Numbered from the stretch's first letter, positions 16,570 to 24,838 are shown. The stretch: DNA of 64,000 nt from Polaromonas sp. YR568 (GCF_900116715.1 NZ_FPBM01000001.1:808784-872783); one strand, 5' to 3'. Notes: generated by a model not told the origin, from the letters alone. Numbers and translations are program-made.

Positions 16570-17148
16570 ATGCCCCGTTTCAAGCCGTCCGAATCCCTCT
16601 GCTCCGTCGTCCGCTCGCTCGATTTGCTGGGCGACCGCTGGACCTTGCTGCTGATCCGCGAAGTCGTGTTCGGCACGCGCCGCTTTGACGACTTTGCCGC
16701 GCACCTGGGCATTGCCCGCAATGTGCTGTCGACCCGGCTGGCCAAGCTGGTCGAGGCCGGCGTGCTGATGCAGGAGCCGTTGCAGGCTGAAGGCCGCCGC
16801 CAAGGCTACCGGCTGACGGAAATGGGCGAAGACCTGCTGCCGGTGCTGATGTCGCTGATGCAGTGGGGCGACCGCTGGCTGCAAACGCCCGAGACCATTC
16901 CCATCCGCATCGTGGAGCGCGCCACCGGCAAGCCCCTGCCCGCGCTGCGCGTACGTAACGCGGCGGGCCAGGTGCTGGCCCTGGCCGACCTGGACTGGGA
17001 GCCGGGCCCGGGCGCCGGCAACCCGCTGATGGCGCCGCTGGTAGCCGCGTACGAAGCCCAGCGCCGCACCGGGCCCAGGCCTGTGCCAGAAGCCGTTGAT
17101 GAAGATACCCCCACTCCTGTACGCCGCAAAAAGGCCGTCAAGCTATGA
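16570..17148 (+). CDS. HxlR-family winged-helix regulator, 192 aa
   Basis: An HxlR winged helix at residues 10-105: LCSVVRSLDLLGDRWTLLLI, FDDFAAHLGIARNVLSTRL, and a wing then YRLTEMGEDLLPVLMSL. The C-terminal 80 residues are an extension seen in larger HxlR proteins, ending in a Lys/Arg-rich tail. The ATG at 16570 is chosen; an upstream TTG at 16546 has no support. It is followed with an ATGA overlap by a thioesterase and then DUF3995, a three-gene operon. HxlR proteins sense electrophiles or small aromatics. The effector here is unknown. Confidence 0.9.
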   Translation: MPRFKPSESLCSVVRSLDLLGDRWTLLLIREVVFGTRRFDDFAAHLGIARNVLSTRLAKLVEAGVLMQEPLQAEGRRQGYRLTEMGEDLLPVLMSLMQWGDRWLQTPETIPIRIVERATGKPLPALRVRNAAGQVLALADLDWEPGPGAGNPLMAPLVAAYEAQRRTGPRPVPEAVDEDTPTPVRRKKAVKL

Positions 17149-17663
17149 ACCTCTACTTCCGACTGATCTGGACCTGGCTGCGCGCGCGCATGAAGCCCGC
17201 CATCACCATGGGCGACACCATCACCATGCGGCTGCGCGTCTGGCCCAACGACCTGGACGTGAACGGCCACATGAACAACGGCCGCTACATGACCATCGTC
17301 GACCTGGCGCTGATCGAGTACTTCACCCGCGCGGGTTTTTTGCCGGTGGCGCTCAAGCGCGGCTGGCGGCCCATGCTGGGCGGCAGCATGATTTCCTTTC
17401 GCCGTGGGCTCAAGCCTTTTACCGTCTACACGCTGCGCTTTTCGATGGAATGCTGGGACGAGCGCTGGAACTACATGCGCTTTGAGTTCGAGCGCCAGGG
17501 CCAAAGCATGGCGGTGGGCTACACCAAGGGCGCCATTGTCGGCAAAGACGGCATCGTCAGCAGCCACGACACCCACGGTGCGCTGGGCGAGCGGCAGGCT
17601 TCGCCGGCGTTTCCGGCGACCGTCAGCGCGTGGATAGAGGCTGACCGGCTGATCAGGGGCTGA
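17145..17663 (+). CDS. Hotdog-fold acyl-CoA thioesterase-like protein, 172 aa
   Basis: After an amphipathic N-terminus (MNLYFRLIWTWLRARMK) comes a hotdog domain with the 4HBT motif DLDVNGHMNNGRY (Asp38, His42, Asn44), then beta-strand segments LGGSMISFRRGLKPF and WNYMRFEFERQGQ. This matches the THEM6/YbgC-like acyl-CoA thioesterase group. It would hydrolyse a thioester in the cytoplasm; substrate chain length cannot be judged. The ATG overlaps the HxlR stop (ATGA), so expression is coupled to the regulator. Confidence 0.82.
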   Translation: MNLYFRLIWTWLRARMKPAITMGDTITMRLRVWPNDLDVNGHMNNGRYMTIVDLALIEYFTRAGFLPVALKRGWRPMLGGSMISFRRGLKPFTVYTLRFSMECWDERWNYMRFEFERQGQSMAVGYTKGAIVGKDGIVSSHDTHGALGERQASPAFPATVSAWIEADRLIRG

Positions 17664-17668
17664 GCCTC

Positions 17669-18112
17669 GTGAACGCATCCCCACTCGCCTTGGCCGTCGC
17701 TGTCATCTTCACCTTCCTCGGCCTGGTGCACGTGTACTGGGCGCTGGGCGGGCGTTTGGGCCTGCAGGCGGCGTTGCCGCAGCTGCCGGTGCAGCCGGGC
17801 AAGCCACAAATGGCGAATGCCTTTGACCCCCGGCGCGGCACCACGCTGGCGGTGGCGGCAGTGCTGATCAGTGTAGGCGCGGCCGTCGGCCTGCGCGGCG
17901 GGCTGTTCAGCGCGCCTGTGCAGCATGGCGCGCTGCAGGCCGTGCTGGCGGGCGTGGCGCTGGTGATGTTCGCCCGCGCCGTCGGCGACTTCCGGCTGGT
18001 GGGCTTTTTCAAGCGCGTCAAGGGCTCTGCCTTTGCGCGCATGGACAGCTGGGTGTATTCGCCCCTGTGTGTGGCGCTGGGCCTGGGTGTAGGCTGGACG
18101 GCGATCTCCTGA
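17669..18112 (+). CDS. DUF3995 membrane protein, 147 aa
   Basis: A four-helix inner-membrane protein with the DUF3995 hallmarks VHVYWALGG near the N-terminus and RAVGDFRLVGFFKRVKG near helix 4. It begins with GTG at 17669, five bases after the thioesterase stop, so it is the last gene of the HxlR operon. The family has no known biochemical role. The context with a redox-type regulator and a thioesterase gives no clear clue. Confidence 0.82.
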   Translation: MNASPLALAVAVIFTFLGLVHVYWALGGRLGLQAALPQLPVQPGKPQMANAFDPRRGTTLAVAAVLISVGAAVGLRGGLFSAPVQHGALQAVLAGVALVMFARAVGDFRLVGFFKRVKGSAFARMDSWVYSPLCVALGLGVGWTAIS

Positions 18113-18218
18113 TATCCCTTATTAGGGTGGGCTGCCCAAGGAGGGCGCGCCTTGCCTGGCATGACAGCTACGCCAGTTAACATGGCGGCATAACAACAGC
18201 CAACCCACTGGAGGATTT

Positions 18219-19541
18219 ATGCACCGCATCGTCATCGTCGGAGGGGGCGCCGGAGGCCTCGCGCTGGCCACGCAGCTGGGCAAGCGCATGGGCAAAAAAG
18301 GCCTGGCCGAAATCACCCTGGTCGACGCCGCCCGCACCCATGTCTGGAAGCCGCTGCTGCACCAGCTGGCCGCCGGCAGCTATGACACCCACGCCGAAGA
18401 AATCGAATACCTCGCGCAGGCCCGCTGGAACGGCTTCAAGTTCCGCCTGGGCAGCCTCACCGGTGTAGACCGCCAGAACAAAACCCTGCAACTGGCCGCC
18501 AGCCACGACGAAGCCGGCCGCGAAATCACACCCGCCCAGCAGCTCGGCTACGACACGCTGATCATTGCCGTCGGCAGCCAGACCAATGACTTCGGCACGC
18601 CCGGCGCGGCCGAGCACACCATCAAGCTCGACAGCCCGCAGGCGGCCAAGCGCTTTAACGACCGCCTCATCAACGCCTGCATACGGGCGCAGACCGTGCC
18701 GCGCGTGGCCGGCAGCGGGCGCCTCACCGTCGCCATCGTGGGCGGCGGCGCCACCGGCGTCGAGCTGGCCGCCGAGCTGCATGCCGCCGCGCGCGTGCTG
18801 GCCAATTACGGCTTTGACCACATTCACCCCGAAAAAGACCTGCAGATCGTGCTGGTCGAAGCGGCGCCGCGCCTGCTGGCCCAGTTGCCCGAGCGCCTGA
18901 GCGAATCCGCCATGCGCGAGCTGCGCAAGCTGGCCATCGAGGTTCACACCAATGAAAAAGTGATTGAAGTCACCGCCGACAGCCTGAAAATGGCCAGCGG
19001 CAAGGTGGTTTCGTCCAGCATCACCGTTTGGGCCGCCGGCGTGAAGGCCGCCGACTTTTTGCGCACCCTGGGCGGCACGCCCGAGGGCGGCGAGGCGCTG
19101 GAGACCAGCAAGCTCAACCAGCTGGTCGTCAACGGCAACCTGCAAACCACGCGCGACGCCAGCATTTACGCCTTTGGCGACTGCGCCGCCTGCCAGCAGC
19201 CCGACGGCACCTGGGTGCCGCCGCGCGCGCAGGCCGCCTATCAGCAGGCCATGTACCTGGCGCGCTCGCTGCCCGACCTGATCGCCGGCAAAACCGTCAC
19301 GCCCTTTGTCTTCAAGGACCAGGGTTCGCTGGTGTCGCTGTCGGAATATTCATCGGTCGGCAGCCTGATGGGCAGCCTGACCAAGGGCAGCTTTTTTATC
19401 GAAGGCCAGCTGGCCAAGTTCATGTACTGGGGCCTGCACAAGCAGCACCAGCTGGCGCTGGGCGGCTTCAAGAAGACGGCGCTCATCACGCTGTCTGAAA
19501 TGCTGGACCGCACCTATCGCCCGCGCATCAAGTTGCACTGA
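18219..19541 (+). CDS. ndh: Type II NADH dehydrogenase (NDH-2), 440 aa
   Basis: Two dinucleotide-binding folds: FAD at the N-terminus (IVIVGGGAGGLALATQLG) and NADH at about residues 168-180 (VAIVGGGATGVELA). The late FAD motif IYAFGDCAA and the AAYQQA segment are those of NDH-2. The C-terminal 60 residues contain the amphipathic part that ties the enzyme to the membrane. It oxidises NADH and reduces quinone without pumping protons. A clear Shine-Dalgarno (CTGGAGGA) precedes the ATG. It is followed 39 bp later by the small basic gene at 19581, which has an almost identical ribosome site. Confidence 0.92.
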   Translation: MHRIVIVGGGAGGLALATQLGKRMGKKGLAEITLVDAARTHVWKPLLHQLAAGSYDTHAEEIEYLAQARWNGFKFRLGSLTGVDRQNKTLQLAASHDEAGREITPAQQLGYDTLIIAVGSQTNDFGTPGAAEHTIKLDSPQAAKRFNDRLINACIRAQTVPRVAGSGRLTVAIVGGGATGVELAAELHAAARVLANYGFDHIHPEKDLQIVLVEAAPRLLAQLPERLSESAMRELRKLAIEVHTNEKVIEVTADSLKMASGKVVSSSITVWAAGVKAADFLRTLGGTPEGGEALETSKLNQLVVNGNLQTTRDASIYAFGDCAACQQPDGTWVPPRAQAAYQQAMYLARSLPDLIAGKTVTPFVFKDQGSLVSLSEYSSVGSLMGSLTKGSFFIEGQLAKFMYWGLHKQHQLALGGFKKTALITLSEMLDRTYRPRIKLH

Positions 19542-19580
19542 TAATCAGCATTCATACCTTATCAACTCACTGGAGGAACC

Positions 19581-19724
19581 ATGGCAAAAGGACAGCAAAA
19601 CAGCAACAAGATGGTCAAGAAGCCCAAGAAGGACACCTCGCCGCCCAAGACGGTGTCGCCCGACGCGGTGCGCCCGACCATCGTCACGCAGGTGATCCCG
19701 CGCGGCAAGATCAAGGACAAATAA
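19581..19724 (+). CDS. Small Lys/Pro-rich basic protein, 47 aa
   Basis: A 47-residue gene ([20 protein letters not shown]... then [16 protein letters not shown]) with a strong ribosome site, TGGAGG, six bases before the ATG. It is highly basic in the first half and has no hydrophobic segment. I recall similar short KKPKKDT proteins as conserved hypotheticals in Burkholderiales but know no function. It sits between ndh and the VF530 gene, eight bases before the latter, so the three are probably co-transcribed. Confidence 0.72.
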   Translation: MAKGQQNSNKMVKKPKKDTSPPKTVSPDAVRPTIVTQVIPRGKIKDK

Positions 19725-19731
19725 AGTCTTG

Positions 19732-20058
19732 ATGGCCGACTCCGGCGACTTGCCTGAAAAGCTTTCTGTGGAAACCCCGGCTGGCGCTCCCGCGCAGCCG
19801 GGTAATCCGCTGCACGGCGTCAAGCTCGAGGCCATCGTCACGGCCCTCTCAGACCACTACGGCTGGGAAGAGCTGGGCCGGCGCATCAACATCCGCTGCT
19901 TCACCAGCGACCCCAGCGTCGCCTCCAGCCTGAAGTTTTTACGCAAAACGCCCTGGGCACGCGAGAAGGTGGAAAGCCTGTACCTCTTCATGCTGCGCGA
20001 AGTCAAACGCAACAGCCCGCCGGTTCATAACTTTCCACCGCCCAAGCCCAAGGCTTGA
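19732..20058 (+). CDS. VF530 (DUF2132) family protein, 108 aa
   Basis: The core [39 protein letters not shown] and [17 protein letters not shown] is the VF530 fold, a small helical domain described as DNA-binding-like from structural work on the Vibrio protein. About 20 N-terminal and 15 C-terminal Pro-rich residues flank it. The ATG at 19732 is chosen over a TTG three bases upstream. Seven bases separate it from the 47-aa gene. It converges on the atpE-like gene, 12 bp away. Confidence 0.88.
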   Translation: MADSGDLPEKLSVETPAGAPAQPGNPLHGVKLEAIVTALSDHYGWEELGRRINIRCFTSDPSVASSLKFLRKTPWAREKVESLYLFMLREVKRNSPPVHNFPPPKPKA

Positions 20059-20070
20059 TCCGCTTGAGTC

Positions 20071-20325
<255 letters not shown>

Positions 20326-20351
20326 TTAAAACTTGTTGCGATGACTGAATC

Positions 20352-21068
20352 ATGAAGGCAGGCCCGCCGCAGAACAATTACCCCGCAGGTAATGTCGTCG
20401 CTACTTCGCTTACCCCGGTTATTGCGGGTGTAAAGCTGCTGCACGCCGATGAATCCCTGCTGGTGCTGGACAAGCCCGCCGGCCTGCTCTCGGTGCCAGG
20501 GCGTGGTGAAGACAAGCAGGACTGCCTGAGCGCCCGTGTGCAGGCAGTCTTTCCTGACGCGCTGATCGTGCACCGGCTCGACCAGGCCACCTCAGGCCTG
20601 ACGCTGATGGCCCGCGGCGCAGCCATGCAGCGCGCGCTCAGCCGGTCGTTTGAAACACGTGAAGTCAGCAAGCGTTATGTGGCGGTGGTGAGCGGCCACT
20701 TGCCTCCGTCAGATGATGAAAACGGCTGGGGCTTGATAGACCTGCCCATCATCGTCGACTGGCCAAACCGCCCGCTGCGCATCATCAACACCGAACGCGG
20801 CAAACCCAGCCAGACCCGCTGGCGCGTGCACTCGCACGATGCTGCCGCCAACACCACGCGCGTAGAGCTTGAGCCCATCACCGGGCGCTCACATCAACTG
20901 CGTGTGCACCTCAAGGCATTGGGCCATCCGATTTTGGGCGATGCGATGTACGCCCCTGAAGCGGTGCAGGCTGCCGCACCGCGGCTGCTGCTGCACGCCG
21001 CGGTGCTGCGATTCACACATCCGGCCAGCGGCGTGACCATGTCGTTTGAAAGCAAATCGGGGTTTTGA
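20352..21068 (+). CDS. RluA-family pseudouridine synthase, 238 aa
   Basis: The catalytic motif HRLDQATSG (Asp77) and the later EPITGRSHQLRVHLKALGHP are diagnostic of the RluA family, which isomerises uridine in rRNA and tRNA. The protein has no S4 domain, as in RluA itself rather than RluC/RluD. Residues 1-25 are a short non-conserved leader. It is divergent from the atpE-like gene with 44 bp between starts. The exact RNA target is not deducible from the sequence. Confidence 0.9.
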   Translation: MKAGPPQNNYPAGNVVATSLTPVIAGVKLLHADESLLVLDKPAGLLSVPGRGEDKQDCLSARVQAVFPDALIVHRLDQATSGLTLMARGAAMQRALSRSFETREVSKRYVAVVSGHLPPSDDENGWGLIDLPIIVDWPNRPLRIINTERGKPSQTRWRVHSHDAAANTTRVELEPITGRSHQLRVHLKALGHPILGDAMYAPEAVQAAAPRLLLHAAVLRFTHPASGVTMSFESKSGF

Positions 21069-21100
21069 TTCGGGCGTGGGGCTATGAGCGCTGCCGCACT

Positions 21101-21358
21101 TCAATAGCCCAGCGGAAACCACACCCCACGTTGCGTCACGAGGCCCATGTTAGGCAGCACATGGTTCTCATCCAGCGTACGAACATCGATGTCTTCAATG
21201 ACCGAGCAGGCGGGCAACGCTTGATTGAAGACGCGCTCTTTGAGTAGATGAAGCGCATCGTCATGGCTATACGCCGTGACGCCACAGCCTGCCGCCAACA
21301 CGGAAAAAGGCGGGAGGCTGTCGAAAGAGAACCAGAAAAGGTGAAGAAGGCGACTCAC
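21101..21358 (-). CDS. Hypothetical protein, 85 aa
   Basis: A small protein starting at a GTG (21358) with an aromatic N-terminus (LLHLFWFSFDSLPPF), then CGVTAYSHDDALHLL and a C-terminus ending RGVWFPLGY. The segment VIEDIDVRTLDENHVLPNMG is well ordered and reads like a conserved domain, but I cannot name it. An in-frame ATG at 21478 would overlap the next gene by 17 codons and is less likely. It is the last gene of the AT-richer minus-strand block. Confidence that it is coding is moderate to good. Confidence 0.65.
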   Translation of the reverse strand: MSRLLHLFWFSFDSLPPFSVLAAGCGVTAYSHDDALHLLKERVFNQALPACSVIEDIDVRTLDENHVLPNMGLVTQRGVWFPLGY

Positions 21359-21426
21359 GAGAATTAGTTTTTGATTGAAGGCGTCATTGAACCGCCGGCC
21401 ACACCGTTGCCCGCCTGTCGTCCCGT

Positions 21427-22200
21427 TTATTGAATCAAGCTGGCCGCCTCTTTGGCCGCCTTCAATACGGCATCCCACTCAGGGAGTTGAATGTATTCAG
21501 CGTCAGACAGCTTCGTTCCATACTTCTGAAAAATCATGTCTATCGCATCCACCAGCTTTGACACCGTGCCGGCCTCCTCATCGCTGCGCAGTATCGTTCC
21601 TATAGTTGATGCCGGGTCCGTGGCCAGCCGGGTGTCGTCATAGATATAGTGAACAGCATAGTCAAACTCGTCGTGCTCCGTTGCTCCGTCCGACTCTCCA
21701 AGAACCCAGACCCTTTGTTGGTATTCAACATCGGAAAGTGCTTGCAAATGCTGGATCAGTTCAGTCCGCATTTCCGGGTACTTCACGTCAGCCATGGTTT
21801 CTCCAACTCCTTTTTGAGATTCATAGCCTCCGTCCCCAAGGGCAATCAAAACGCCCGCTTCCATCCCATTTCTCAGCGCCGCCTCGGCTTCAGTAAATGT
21901 CAGCTCGCCACCTATCGATTCAACATACTGCTGCAAGCGCCAGGCATCAAGACGATTGGGGTTCTCTATGTCGACGTGCACATCAACAACCAGGTTCGGT
22001 TCCGGGCTTCGACGCCGGAACATCACGCCAACGCCATGTCTGAGGCCATCCCACATCTGGCCATCTACAGAGAGCTCCACCTTAAACGGAGTACCCACTA
22101 AAGATCTGTTCCTGGAAAATTCAGGATGCAACGATAAAAGACGCTCGACCAGCCGACGCTGCAAAGCCACCAGTCCAGAGACAGTTGTCAGTTCAACCAT
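21427..22200 (-). CDS. SCO4402-family protein with an extra N-terminal domain, 257 aa
   Basis: The C-terminal 120 residues (YPEMRTELIQHLQALSDVEY; DDTRLATDPASTIGTILRSD) match what I recall as the SCO4402 family, small proteins of unknown function often near toxin systems. The N-terminal 135 residues are a separate, unrecognised mixed alpha/beta domain. At the junction an internal ATG at 21795 (MADVKYPEM) has its own ribosome-site-like GGAGTTGGAG, so the C-terminal domain may also be made alone (122 aa). This looks like a fusion of two formerly separate genes. No signal peptide; cytoplasmic. Confidence 0.72.
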   Translation of the reverse strand: MVELTTVSGLVALQRRLVERLLSLHPEFSRNRSLVGTPFKVELSVDGQMWDGLRHGVGVMFRRRSPEPNLVVDVHVDIENPNRLDAWRLQQYVESIGGELTFTEAEAALRNGMEAGVLIALGDGGYESQKGVGETMADVKYPEMRTELIQHLQALSDVEYQQRVWVLGESDGATEHDEFDYAVHYIYDDTRLATDPASTIGTILRSDEEAGTVSKLVDAIDMIFQKYGTKLSDAEYIQLPEWDAVLKAAKEAASLIQ

Positions 22201-22250
22201 ATTTTTTATTAGCGATGTAGCAGGGTTCGGTGCAATTCAACAAACCTTGA

Positions 22251-22457
22251 TCACTTCTTGCGCGTCCCTTCCAAAGCCTTGCCCAGCATGGGAACCAGGA
22301 GCCAAAAAACCCCAAAAAATAGCAACTGCAAGGCAACGGAATGGACCCAGACGTCAATAAAGTCAAACCCGGGAATGACTCCCTGAAGAATTGAAAAAAT
22401 CAACATGAAGGCCGCATACAAAACGGCCACTGCCTGGAGTCTTTGATAGGTAGACAT
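22251..22457 (-). CDS. Small membrane protein, two predicted helices, 68 aa
   Basis: Two hydrophobic helices (AVAVLYAAFMLIFSILQGV and VALQLLFFGVFWLLVPML) joined by a short loop with two Asp residues, and a Lys/Arg-rich tail (EGTRKK). It is an inner-membrane protein of unknown role. It lies in the AT-richer minus-strand block, 50 bp after the SCO4402-type gene's start and 97 bp from the next gene. Confidence 0.65.
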   Translation of the reverse strand: MSTYQRLQAVAVLYAAFMLIFSILQGVIPGFDFIDVWVHSVALQLLFFGVFWLLVPMLGKALEGTRKK

Positions 22458-22554
22458 ACCTGCTTATTGTTGAATGCCACTGCAATGGACTGAGTTGGAC
22501 CAGCAATCTCTATCGCGACCTGCCTCACGGAAGCCACGCCTTGGCCCATAAGTT

Positions 22555-22740
22555 TCACATAAAGAACAACCCGATCGCCACGACAGCTGCAGCACCTAAG
22601 AGCAACACGGCGCCAACAATGATCAACCCATCTTGCGCACTCAATTCACGCCAGCCTGATTTTTTGACCCTCGCGATGGACTCATCGACAGCTTGAACCA
22701 GAACATCAATCATTGCTTTTCGTCCAACTCTGACACCCAT
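22555..22740 (-). CDS. Small membrane protein, one predicted helix, 61 aa
   Basis: A charged N-terminal half (IDVLVQAVDESIARVKKSGW) followed by one hydrophobic helix at the C-terminus (LIIVGAVLLLGAAAVVAIGL). It may be tail-anchored. The ATG at 22740 abuts the stop of the upstream gene (TGAATG), implying coupled translation. An internal ATG at 22713 would give 52 residues and is about equally plausible. Family not recognised. Confidence 0.55.
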   Translation of the reverse strand: MGVRVGRKAMIDVLVQAVDESIARVKKSGWRELSAQDGLIIVGAVLLLGAAAVVAIGLFFM

Positions 22741-23010
22741 TCACCGAGGAGCGAGCTCAATCGCCTCCGGATCAACAGCAATGGAATGTATTTCCGAAGT
22801 TCCGTCTGACCGAACCCAAGTCAGGCTGACCCAGACCAGTCCATCATCGTAAACGTCAAACACCTCGACCGTCTTTCCAAGCATCGATGACACATCAGCA
22901 AGCGCTTCCTCCGCGAGTCTTTGGAGTATGGAGGGACGAATGGCCAGGAGACGAACCCAATCCCCCTGCTTGACGACTTGATGGTTGCGGTCTAAACCAG
23001 GCTTATTCAT
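22741..23010 (-). CDS. Hypothetical protein, 89 aa
   Basis: A small beta-rich protein: QVVKQGDWVRLLAIRPSIL, then VDDGL-type strands (VEVFDVYDDGLVWVSLTW) and HSIAVDPEAIELAPR at the end. The pattern of short strands with a GDWV start resembles SH3-like or immunity-type folds, but I do not recognise the family. The ATG at 23010 is preferred to one at 23094, which would overlap the tiny gene at 23098. Stop and next start are adjacent (TGAATG). Confidence 0.6.
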   Translation of the reverse strand: MNKPGLDRNHQVVKQGDWVRLLAIRPSILQRLAEEALADVSSMLGKTVEVFDVYDDGLVWVSLTWVRSDGTSEIHSIAVDPEAIELAPR

Positions 23011-23097
23011 TTTTTCTACGTTGGATTGCGGGGAGGCATATCGCGAGATTTCTATCAATGACCGACAACTGAGCAACATCATTTTGATCGCCATCTC

Positions 23098-23193
23098 TCA
23101 TGAAAAGATTGCCATCAAGATGACGACCCCTATTCCGACAACGATATCAATGACCAACCAGGTTCCCCATCCCCACTTCGGCGAATCACTCAT
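23098..23193 (-). CDS. Tiny membrane peptide, 31 aa (or 37 aa from an upstream ATG)
   Basis: MSDSPKWGWGTW followed by one hydrophobic helix (LVIDIVVGIGVVILMAIFS) and an immediate stop. Possible ribosome site GTGAGGAT lies about 10 bases before the ATG. An in-frame ATG at 23211 would add MGEDKK. The layout of a short polar head and a single helix matches the downstream 61-aa protein. It is too short to judge by codon use, so it is tentative, but it fills an otherwise empty gap in a co-directional block. Confidence 0.45.
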   Translation of the reverse strand: MSDSPKWGWGTWLVIDIVVGIGVVILMAIFS

Positions 23194-23306
23194 CTTTTTA
23201 TCCTCACCCATTAGTCGTCAGCCTTCCAAACGATCAGCTACCTGGGCCACCTTCTTGACACACAAGGCAAATACTCCTTGCGTCCGCCCTCAACGAAATC
23301 TGACAT

Positions 23307-23591
23307 CTATGGTGCATGCGCCCCGAAGCTCCACAGTGCCAGCGTCATCAATCGCTTCACGCACCAGAACTGGCCGCATAGCAAGCCCAGACCAACCATC
23401 ACTATTGGCCCACGTTTCATGCCGGTTTGGAGGAGGATGATTCCCGCAACAGCAACGCTCACAATGCAAAGCAAAGATAAGTAGTGATAGTACCAATGGC
23501 TTGACCAAAGCGCCTCGTAGACCACGGCGGTGAGTATTGAAGACGCGGCAAAAGGTCCCCATAGAATTAAAGCGGCTCGGAGCTTATTCAC
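23307..23591 (-). CDS. Small membrane protein, three predicted helices, 94 aa
   Basis: Three hydrophobic segments: ALILWGPFAASSILTAVVY, LSLLCIVSVAVAGIILLQ and IVMVGLGLLCGQFW. The protein starts with GTG at 23591 and has no strong ribosome site. It is inner-membrane, with a short loop rich in aromatic residues (SSHWYYHY). Family unknown. It belongs to the AT-richer block of small genes. Confidence 0.6.
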   Translation of the reverse strand: MNKLRAALILWGPFAASSILTAVVYEALWSSHWYYHYLSLLCIVSVAVAGIILLQTGMKRGPIVMVGLGLLCGQFWCVKRLMTLALWSFGAHAP

Positions 23592-23704
23592 TTTTCAGTC
23601 GGTTTATGTGAGGCAGGTGTTTGCGGCTTCGGTAATCAGGAGTAGTTCCCGCGTTATGAGCCCCCTCTTCTCAGAAGGTGTGGACATATGGCAGGCAGCC
23701 GCAA

Positions 23705-23923
23705 TTAGTCTCTTGTGCTGGGCAAAGTTTGCCACCGCTCAAAGGTACTCTTGAGATCCGCAAGAATAACTTCCAGGAAAGCTATGTCGTTACTCATGTC
23801 GGCGATCTCATCTTCTGTCAAGATTGATCTGTCATTGGCTTCAGCCAGAGACAACTTCAGCTTCAACTCCAGAGCAGAAATGATCTCGTAAAGCTGCTTG
23901 TATGAAACAGCGATTGTTTTCAT
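23705..23923 (-). CDS. Hypothetical helical protein, 72 aa
   Basis: An acidic, nearly all-helical protein (KTIAVSYKQLYEIISALELK; EDEIADMSNDIAFLEVILAD) that could form a helical hairpin or coiled-coil dimer. The ATG at 23923 is preferred to 23962 because the extra residues are basic and unlike the rest. No family recognised. It is the first gene of the minus-strand small-gene block; its promoter would lie in the 40 bp shared with the divergent SDR gene. Confidence 0.6.
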   Translation of the reverse strand: MKTIAVSYKQLYEIISALELKLKLSLAEANDRSILTEDEIADMSNDIAFLEVILADLKSTFERWQTLPSTRD

Positions 23924-23964
23924 AGTTGAATGCCGTTGAAATTTGATGCGTTTACCATGCACCC

Positions 23965-24729
23965 ATGATACAAACCACTCACCTCACCCTCATCACAGGC
24001 GCCTCGCGCGGCATGGGCTTTTCCATGGCGCGTCAGTTGCTCACCGCCGGCCACACGGTGCTTGGCATTTCGCGCACTGCCGTGCCCGAGTTGGACGAAC
24101 ATGCGCGGCATGTGGGCGCAAACGTGCTGCAATGGGAGCACGATCTTTCGGACAGCGGCTCACTGAATGACAAGCTCGAACACTGGCTGAAGGATTCGCA
24201 GGCCAAGGCGCCGTGGGCCAGCGTGACGCTGATCAACAACGCGGGCGTGATCCCACAGATCGGCTCACTGGACCAGATTGGTGAAGACGACCTTGCGCGG
24301 GCGTTGCGCGTCGGGCTGGAAGCACCCATGCAAATCACCGCCGCCTTTTTGCGCGCCACCGATGGCTGGCAGGCGCCGCGCAGGGTGCTCAATATTTCGT
24401 CCGGCCTGGGCCGCCGCGCGATGGCTTCGCAAGCGGCCTACTGCGCGGCCAAGGCCGGCATGGATCACTTCACGCGCTGCCTGGCGCTGGAAGAAGCGCT
24501 GAAGCCCCATGGCGCCAAGGTTTGCTCACTCGCGCCCGGCGTGATCGACACCGGCATGCAGGAGCAACTGCGCGCGGCCGACCCGAAAGCGTTTCCGGAT
24601 CGGGATTCGTTTGTGGGGCTTAAGACAGGCGGATCGTTGACCTCGCCCGAAGATGCAGCGGCGCGCATCCTGGCTTTCCTGGCGCGCCCAGACTTCGGCG
24701 CCAACCCAGTAGCCGACGTCAGAGACTAG
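23965..24729 (+). CDS. SDR oxidoreductase, sepiapterin/benzil-reductase-like, 254 aa
   Basis: Nucleotide motif TGASRGMG (residues 12-19), NNAGVIP, the Ser of NISSGLG and the YCAAKAG active site are present. The long loop and the LAPGVIDTGMQEQL segment resemble YueD-type benzil reductases and sepiapterin reductases rather than FabG. It would use NADPH in the cytoplasm; the physiological carbonyl substrate is unknown. Its GC is high again, which marks the right border of the AT-richer block. Repeat B1 follows it. Confidence 0.87.
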   Translation: MIQTTHLTLITGASRGMGFSMARQLLTAGHTVLGISRTAVPELDEHARHVGANVLQWEHDLSDSGSLNDKLEHWLKDSQAKAPWASVTLINNAGVIPQIGSLDQIGEDDLARALRVGLEAPMQITAAFLRATDGWQAPRRVLNISSGLGRRAMASQAAYCAAKAGMDHFTRCLALEEALKPHGAKVCSLAPGVIDTGMQEQLRAADPKAFPDRDSFVGLKTGGSLTSPEDAAARILAFLARPDFGANPVADVRD

Positions 24730-24742
24730 CCCCGAGGTCTTC

Positions 24743-24838
24743 CACCAGCAGAGGCCGCGGAACCGGCTTCGCCGGGCCGCAGGCCTCGCCCCCTGCAAGG
24801 GGGGAACGGGCTACACGAAGTGAGCCCGGACGGGGGTG
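24743..24838 (-). repeat. Dispersed repeat family B, copy 1 (follows PPK2 stop)
   Basis: Contains GGAACCGGCTTCGCCGGGCC (24759-24778), a C/G tract (CCCCCTGCAAGGGGGG) and ACACGAAGTGA. Read on the minus strand it begins directly after the PPK2 stop at 24840. Copies lie at 29745, 41779 and 54400, all in the same polarity relative to the gene they follow. It can fold into two hairpins. Function unknown; a role in mRNA 3' ends is an inference. Confidence 0.8.
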
